A DNA stretch of 57,842 bases from Hondaea fermentalgiana (taxonomy: Eukaryota; Sar; Bigyra; Thraustochytrida; Thraustochytriidae), in NCBI GenBank assembly GCA_014084085.1, contig NPFB01000127.1:7333-65174 (forward strand). Reading direction: 5' to 3'. The notes under the pieces are model-generated. The model was not told the origin of the DNA and searched no databases. It saw only the letters and a list, made by a program, of their open reading frames with translations. Position numbers and translations under genes: made by a program. Shown here piece by piece: positions 52,286 through 57,842 of this stretch (position 1 is the first letter of the stretch; every line of letters begins with the position of its first letter).

Positions 52286-53671
52286 ATGACGTCTTGGAAT
52301 GCAGAGGAAAACGATTCGGAGCTCGAGCAAGAGCTCGAGCTCTTGCAAGCCATGTACACCCCAGAGGAACTGCGCGTGGAGCCACGAGAAGACGACGACG
52401 TCAACGACGCGGGAAAAGATGCAGCCGTAATTCTCGAAGTCGCGCTGGAGCATGTGCGCGCGACGTTTCGATTCGAGCTTCCGGCTCGATTCCCGCTGGC
52501 GGCTGCGCCGCGCGTGAGTCTGGCGCGCAGCCGCGGCCTCGTGGACTCGGAAGAGCTGGAGATGCGACAACGTCTGGAGGCCCAAATCGCAGAGACGTTT
52601 GAGGCGATGGGACGCTACAGTCTGGTGGATCTCCTGCTGTTGGCCAAAGACTTGGTCCAGGAATGCAGTGACCAGGGTGGAACGTGTGCGATTTGTCTCT
52701 GCGAACTGGAGCCGAGCGACTCCGCGTTTCGAGCGAATTGCTGGCATACCTTTCACCGCGCGTGCTTTGCGGCGTGGTACAAGCAGGTGGAGGCGCGGCG
52801 AACGCAGGCTGGGACAGCGCACTCGCAGGCCTCGCTCCAACGGAAACAGGCGCTAAGCGCGCTGACTGCGCGTGTGACGGAGCGAGAGACCTCTGTCGCC
52901 AAGGCGGAGGCCCGTGTGGAGAACCTTCGTGAAGAAAAGGAGCGCTTGCAGGCCTTGGCAGACTTTATTGATGCAGGTGGTGATGCAGCTCAATTTGAAG
53001 CGATTGCAGCCGGTGAGGAAACCATGTCTGCAAGCGCGGCCCGAAAGCGTGCGAATGCGGTTGATGCCGACGCGAAACGCGCGCGCGGCGAGGTTGGTCC
53101 AAGTCGCGCAAAGCTCCACAAAGCTAGGGAGGAGCTTGCCGCGATGGAGTCCGAGCACAAGGCCAAGGCTTCCTTGGAAGAGCAGCAAGGCATGGACTGT
53201 CCAATGTGCAAGGTGCCCATTGCGTACGAGGAATTTTGCGACTCCCTCGAAGGTGCTTTGTCGGCGCTAACGCAGGGTGGCAAGGACAGCAGCGGGACGT
53301 TTGTGCCGCGCGCCTGGGCAGAACATGGCAAGAATGGCGAGGGTAGCAACGGCTCAAAGCAAGGCATTTCAGGGGCGCAGTTGACGGATGAGCAGCGGGA
53401 GCTCTTTGCTCGTCAAGCAGCGGAACGCCAGGCTCTTTTTGAACAGCAACGTCTCAAGGGTGGAATCATTGACTCCAACGACGCAGCGGGAGACTTTGTT
53501 CGAATAGATGCTGAGACCGAGGCCGCACGCGCCGCGTCCATGTCGGTCGATCCGCCGTTGTCAAGGTCATCTTCTGCCTCCTCCACGTCGAAAGATGGTG
53601 TAGACACGGCTCCCCGTGGCAAGCGCGGACGTGGGAGGCGACGAGGAGGCAAGGGCGGCGCGCGCACTTGA
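52286..53671 (+). CDS. RWD-RING E3 ubiquitin ligase, RNF25-like, with RING split by a coiled coil
   Basis: A 461-aa protein. An RWD domain (about 8-125; ELEQELELLQAMYTPEELRV and FRFELPARFPL) precedes a RING-H2 domain. The first RING ligands are C134-x2-C137 (TCAICLCEL) and C152-W-H154-x2-H157-x2-C160 (NCWHTFHRAC), but the last pair C305-x2-C308 (MDCPMCKVPI) comes 144 residues later. The insert (161-304) is a heptad-like Ala/Glu/Lys/Arg coiled coil. Animal RNF25 has the same architecture with a much shorter, charged insert at the same place. RNF25 acts with RNF14 in clearing stalled ribosomes/eEF1A and ubiquitinates eS31; that role here is inference. The tail is basic and Arg/Gly-rich (RGKRGRGRRRGGKGG). 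Confidence 0.85.
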   Translation: MTSWNAEENDSELEQELELLQAMYTPEELRVEPREDDDVNDAGKDAAVILEVALEHVRATFRFELPARFPLAAAPRVSLARSRGLVDSEELEMRQRLEAQIAETFEAMGRYSLVDLLLLAKDLVQECSDQGGTCAICLCELEPSDSAFRANCWHTFHRACFAAWYKQVEARRTQAGTAHSQASLQRKQALSALTARVTERETSVAKAEARVENLREEKERLQALADFIDAGGDAAQFEAIAAGEETMSASAARKRANAVDADAKRARGEVGPSRAKLHKAREELAAMESEHKAKASLEEQQGMDCPMCKVPIAYEEFCDSLEGALSALTQGGKDSSGTFVPRAWAEHGKNGEGSNGSKQGISGAQLTDEQRELFARQAAERQALFEQQRLKGGIIDSNDAAGDFVRIDAETEAARAASMSVDPPLSRSSSASSTSKDGVDTAPRGKRGRGRRRGGKGGART

Positions 53672-53966
53672 CTGACGAATTGACTGACTGTCTGATGAGA
53701 TGTGTCTAGGTTGTTGCTCCCTCCCATTTGAGTGACAGTGAATGAATTGTATTCTAAGCTTTTATTTTTCCTTTTCAAAGTGTCATCGACGAGTGATGGT
53801 CGAGCTCTCAAAGCACGGAGTCTCCAAGATTCCACACCCGAAAAGGCGCAATGTACTTTTTTCTTTCAAGGTCAAACTTCATCGATTCGTCTTTGCAAGC
53901 ATCTTTACGATCGGAGAGAAAGCGCACCTTGACGAATGTAAAGACGACTTGCGTGGTCATGTGCCA

Positions 53967-54815
53967 TTAGATTTCTTTGGCATCGTCACGTGCGGATGCT
54001 GCAAGCTTGCGAAGAAGAATGCTCTGGCGATGAAACTGGCGAATCGGCACGGCAGGGAGACCACCAACCTTGGCGTTTTCCTCGACATCGGCCATGACGC
54101 CTGATTTGGCAGCAATTTGCGCGCCATTGCCGATCTTGAGGTGTTGTGCGATACCAGCCTGGCCCCCGATGAGAACACCATTGCCAACAGTGGTACTTCC
54201 AGCAATGCCGACTTGGGCCGCAACGAGGCAGCGTGCACCGATATTCACATTGTGACCAATTTGGATCTTTTTTTTTGTAGGGAGATGAAAAGGTAGCCGT
54301 GAGTCGACAGTTGGGACTCGCACGCAGACGTGATGAGGGCACTTACGAGGTTGTCGAGCTTTGTTCCGGGTCCGATTTCAGTGTCGCGCCAGCTTCCGCG
54401 ATCGATGGCACAATTTGCGCTGCATGTGTCGTCAAGTGAGTATTCGTTGCGTGCCCACTGCCACGTGCACGAAAAGGAAAGGAGAGGAAACGTACCCGAT
54501 CTCGACATCGTGGTGCAGAACGACCCGAAGCGTTTGAGGTTTTTTAGCGTGGTCGGCGTCCTGAACAATGTGAAAACCAAATCCATCCTGGCCCACACAC
54601 GTCCCTGGATGCAGCACGCAGCGGTCTCCGACGGTGGCGTGCTGCAAGACAACGCTTGGCCCCACGTGGACATCTTCGCCCAGATCGACGTCCGGGCCCA
54701 CGACGGCGTGCGCGCCCACGACGCTGCGCGCGCCGACCACAACGGGCGGCACGAGCGCTGCCGTCGCGTGCACTCTGGCGGACGCCGCGACACGGGCGGC
54801 CGCGCTCGGGCTCAT
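53967..54815 (-). CDS. LPXD: LpxD-like UDP-3-O-acylglucosamine N-acyltransferase, plant LPXD type (three exons)
   Basis: Exon 1 54496-54815, intron 54420-54495 (76 bp, GTACGT...ATGCAG), exon 2 54347-54419, intron 54267-54346 (80 bp, GTAAGT...AAAAG), exon 3 53967-54266; joined 230 aa. The protein is a left-handed beta-helix of hexapeptide repeats ([20 protein letters not shown]). Both splices restore LpxD signature blocks: [82 protein letters not shown]. The LpxD catalytic His is H136. LpxD adds the second acyl chain in lipid A synthesis; plants have a mitochondrial version lacking the uridine-binding N-domain, as here. The ATG at 54815 is the first in this frame; a presequence exon may lie upstream, since TCTAAAACAG could be a 3' splice site. 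Confidence 0.88.
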
Positions 54816-55513
54816 GTCCGTGCGAGAGGTCTCGTTCGAGCACTGTTTTAGACAGACACCCAAAATGACGACCCGGTCACGACGAACTTTGCGGCAGCGG
54901 ACCTTGAGCTCCAAACTGCGAGCTTTCGAGCTGCACGTGCGTCAAGCCGGCTCGAGGAGCTTGGCAGGAACTGTGGATTCCCGCGTCGAGGACATCCTTT
55001 GGCAGCGTGCCTGCCTTCCTGTCTGCGCTCAGCTCAAGCTTGCCTCCCTTCCACGGCGAGGAGTCGAAGTCGACGACGAACGAAAGAGACCCTCGCCTCG
55101 CGGTCGCAGCCTCGGCGCCCGCTGGGGCGCGTGTCGAGCGGGAGAGCGGGGCGGTCTGCGCGGCCGCGTCTGCGCGCGAGCGAGCGAGCGAGCGAGCGCC
55201 GCGGCGGCTCTGCGGCGGACCGGGAAAATGCGTTCTGCGCGTCAGGGTGAACGGGCGCGGCGCACATCAACTTGAACTTGACTGTGAATCCGCGGAGCCT
55301 CGCTGGTCTTACTCTGGCTGGCTGACTGCGTCAGAGGAGAGGGACGATGGTGCACACTCAGTATCGGCCTATACCTATACTGGCACTGACTGACAGTGCG
55401 CGCATGAGTAACGAGGACAAGGAAGGCGGGAGGAGGAGACGGCGCAGGAGGGGGAGCGGGAGGCGGTGAGCTGGCAGAACGGCTTGGCGGGCGGCGCCGG
55501 CCGGCTCGGCGCG
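54816..55513. promoter_or_regulatory. Shared upstream region of divergent LPXD and golgin-like genes
   Basis: About 700 bp. An ATG at 55404 opens a 21-codon Arg-rich plus-strand uORF ending at 55469, out of frame with the golgin-like ATG at 55514. (GAGC)n occurs near 55175-55197. A further LPXD 5' exon could lie here on the minus strand but could not be identified. Confidence 0.4.
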
Positions 55514-55728
55514 ATGGCGGGCGACGCGGAGCTGAGCCGCGAGGAGCTGGCGCGGTTCGCGAAGAAGAAGGCGCGGCAGCTGAAGGCGCGCGAGGAGGAG
55601 GTCGCCGCGCTGCAGGCCAGGGTCGCCGCGCTCGAGCAGGCCGCAGCCAAGCACGCGGCCAGCGACGGCGACGGCGAGGGGCAGGCGGCGGCGAGCAACG
55701 GGGCCGATGGCGAGGAGGCGGCGGCGGC

Positions 55729-55762
<34 letters not shown>

Positions 55763-57842
55763 CAGGAGCTGCAGGCCGCGGTCGCCAAGAAGGATGAGGC
55801 CATGAAGAAGCTGCGCGAGGTGGTGCCCAAGTTCAAGGCACTGCAAACGAGGTTCGCCAAGGTGAAGGGCGAGCACGCCGAGGCCTCGCAGCGAAACGAA
55901 ACGCTCGAGAAGGAACTCGCCGGCTATAAACAGCACGTGGAGGAACTCGAGTTTAAGGTGCAGAGTCTTCAAGATATGGTGCAGTCTGGTCTTGTGGACG
56001 TGGAAGGGGCAGAGCACCGCGCTCGCGAAGCCCTGGCCGAGACCCAGCAGCAACTCGTTGTCCGCGAAAAGGCCATTGGCGACCTGCAGACCCAGCTCGA
56101 GACGCTTCAGGCAGACCACGACGCACATTTGGCCAATCTCGAAGATGAACGACATACGTCCGCGGGCCTTCGCGCCGAGCTCGAGGCCATGCAGGAGCGT
56201 CTCAAACAAGCTGAACAAGCACCGCCATCTGGAACCGACGTTCTCGAGAACTTGCAGGGTGAGCTCGAGGATGCCCTGCAGAGCAGCGCTGCGACGATTG
56301 AAGAGCTCCGCGCGGAGCTTGACAATGCGCGCAACAGCAGTGCGCCTCATGAAGAGGACGAGGAACTTTTTGCAGAGACCATTGAAACTCTCCGTAAGGA
56401 TCTCGAAGAGGCACAGGCACGAAACGCAATGCGTGCTCAAAACGAAAACGCCTTGTCAGAGACAGTTGATTCGCTGCAAAAGCAACTCGCGGCCAAGGAA
56501 CATGAAAGCAAGGCGGCCGCTGAGGAGACCCAGGGTCTGCGAGACCAATTGAGCGAGCATGAAGCAAGTGCGCTACGACTGCAAAATGAGCTTTCAGCAA
56601 CAATTGAAAAGCTTGAGGCAGATGTCTCTGCTCGTGCCGACGAAAACAAGGCTCTTGAAAGTAAACTTGAGGAAATGAGGACACAACGCGATCATGATGA
56701 CCAGGATGATATTGGTGATCAAGTCGCGAGTACCGAAGACGATCGCGCGGCACTTGAGCTTGTTGCCAAAAAACTCGAAGAAGCCCACTCTGAACTTGAG
56801 ATTGTTCGCCAAGAGCTCCGAGAGTCGCAGGCAAGTCATCAAGACAAAGTCGAAAATCTCGAGACCGAGCTCACTCGAGCTCGCACTGAGCTCGAGGACA
56901 ACCAAGGCGAGCTGAAGACTGCAAAGGCCGAGATTGAAGCTGCCAAGACAGTCTCTGAAGATGCTTCCCAAGGTCACACTGACAATGAGCAAATAAAAAA
57001 GTTGGAAGCCACACTTGCTCAAGCTCGGAATGCTCTCGAGGAGAATCAAGGCGAGTTGGGGACCGTCAAGGCCGAGCTGGAGACTGCCAAGGCTGAGCTT
57101 GAAGCTGCAAAGGCAGCGCCCGAAGATGCTTCTCAAGGTCACGTCGACAATGAGCAAGTAGACGCTTTGAAAGCAGAATTGGCGGAAGTCCGGGGTGCTT
57201 CCGAGGAAAAGCAAGGAGAGCTGGAGACTGCCAAGTCGGAGCTTGAAGCTGCGAAGGCAGCCTCCCGCGATGATTCTCAGTATCACGTCGATAATGAGCA
57301 TGTCGAAACGTTGGAAACCGCACTTGCTCAAGCTAAGGGTGCTCTCGAGGAGAATCAAGGCGAGTTGGAGACCGTCAAGGCCGAGCTGGAGACTGCCAAG
57401 GCCGAGCTGGAGACTGCCAAGGCCGAGCCGGACGCCCTCAAGGCAGCCTCTGAAGATGCCATTAAAGATCATGTCGACAATGAGCAAATAGACGCTTTGA
57501 AAGCAGAATTGGCGGAAGTCCGGGGTGCTCTCGAGGAAAAGCAAGGAGAGCTGGAGACTGCCAAGTCAGAGCTTGAAGCTGCGAAGGCAGCCTCCCGCGA
57601 TGATTCTCAGTATCACGTCGATAATGAGCATGTCGAAACGTTGGAAACCGCACTTGCTCAAGCTAAGGGTGCTCTCGAGGAGAATCAAGGCGAGTTGGAG
57701 GCCGTCAAGGCCGAGCTGGAGACTGCCAAGGCCGAGCTGGAGACTGCCAAGGCCGAGCCGGACGCCCTCAAGGCAGCCTCTGAAGATGCCATTAAAGATC
57801 ATGTCGACAATGAGCAAATAGACGCTTTGAAAGCAGAATTGG
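55514..57842 (+). CDS. Long coiled-coil protein, golgin-like, 5' part (runs off the window)
   Basis: At least 776 codons, open to the window end. It starts MAGDAELSREELARFAKKKA and is coiled coil almost throughout. Early features are a (Q)9 run (CAG repeat, about 55730-55760), then KKLREVVPKFKALQTRFAKV and TLEKELAGYKQHVEELEFKV, reminiscent of Golgi tethers such as GCC-type golgins, where K-L/K-A-K-x-R-Q/K-L motifs begin long rods. The distal part is made of 110-residue repeats (see repeat entry). A GRIP or other Golgi-targeting domain would be expected C-terminal and is outside the window, so assignment as a golgin is provisional; any filament-like coiled coil is possible. The ATG at 55514 is preferred; the frame is open a little upstream without another ATG. 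Confidence 0.6.
57151..57842 (+). repeat. 330-bp in-frame tandem repeat (110 aa), two full copies and a partial third
   Basis: Units start at 57151, 57481 and 57811, each exactly 330 bp, and differ at only a few bases (for example TCC/CTC giving Ser/Leu, ACC/GCC giving Thr/Ala). Each unit contains two related halves, one with ALKAELAEVRGA and EEKQGELETAKSEL, the other with ETLETALAQAKGALEENQGE and KAELETAKAEL. More diverged half-units precede the array (from about 56840). The array continues past the window end. Confidence 0.95.

Noticed and set aside
55358..56440. 360-codon minus-strand Leu-rich frame opposite the golgin-like gene
   Set aside because: Antisense of a Glu/Gln/Lys coiled coil gives a Leu-rich frame automatically; there is no independent support.

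Overview
This is a nuclear DNA window from a unicellular eukaryote. The genes are long, mostly intronless and rich in G/C at third codon positions. About 24 protein genes fit in 57.8 kb (roughly one per 2.4 kb), on both strands, with short intergenic gaps. Only three or four genes show introns, and these are 76-98 bp with GTACGT or GTAAGT donors. The gene set is purely eukaryotic: 9-1-1 clamp, peroxin 13, EPG5, SFT2, GGTase-I, an F-box protein and a respiratory complex III hinge subunit. GC-rich, intron-poor genes, EF-hand LPCAT and a plant-type LPXD suggest a heterokont protist, most likely a thraustochytrid (Aurantiochytrium/Hondaea type). That placement is inference; no rRNA or organelle marker lies in the window. 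No rRNA, convincing tRNA, CRISPR array or complete transposon was seen.

Layout, left to right. 0-11.3 kb: complex III hinge subunit (+), convergent with a giant intronless EPG5 (-). 12-21.5 kb: an NPPY-motif methyltransferase (-), a mitochondrial ATPSCKMT/ANTKMT-type lysine methyltransferase (-), the ribosome-biogenesis methyltransferase SPB1 (+), then a membrane-anchored DUF2804 protein (-) whose last codons and 3' flank are triplicated as a 110-bp tandem repeat. 22.5-26 kb: TDP1 with tandem zinc fingers (-) and xylulokinase (+), head to head across a 100-N assembly gap. 26.5-33.8 kb: an SH3-less YG-rich PEX13 (-), a two-exon NC2-alpha/DRAP1-like histone-fold protein (+), GGTase-I beta (-), a small uncertain gene (+) and a two-exon paraoxonase-family hydrolase (+). 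34.4-43.9 kb: EF-hand LPCAT (+), ALKBH7 (+), RAD9 (-), a crotonase-fold isomerase (+), a His-rich methyltransferase (-) and an FBXO9-type F-box protein (+). 44.5-57.8 kb: a 2020-aa fusion of 14 RCC1 repeats with an IQGAP-type RasGAP and RasGAP_C (+), SFT2 (-), RNF25-like RWD/RING E3 (+), a three-exon plant-type LPXD (-), and the 5' part of a golgin-like coiled-coil protein with 110-aa repeats (+), cut by the window end.

The genes do not form a pathway cluster; this is ordinary housekeeping chromosome. Themes that recur are membrane traffic and organelle biogenesis (EPG5, SFT2, golgin-like, PEX13), genome maintenance (TDP1, RAD9) and methyl transfer (four unrelated methyltransferases). The most noteworthy items are architectural: the RCC1x14-RasGAP fusion, the eukaryotic LPXD, the His-rich methyltransferase, the PEX13 with YG repeats on both sides of its membrane segment, the RING split by a 144-residue coiled coil, and the 3'-end tandem repeat of the DUF2804 gene.
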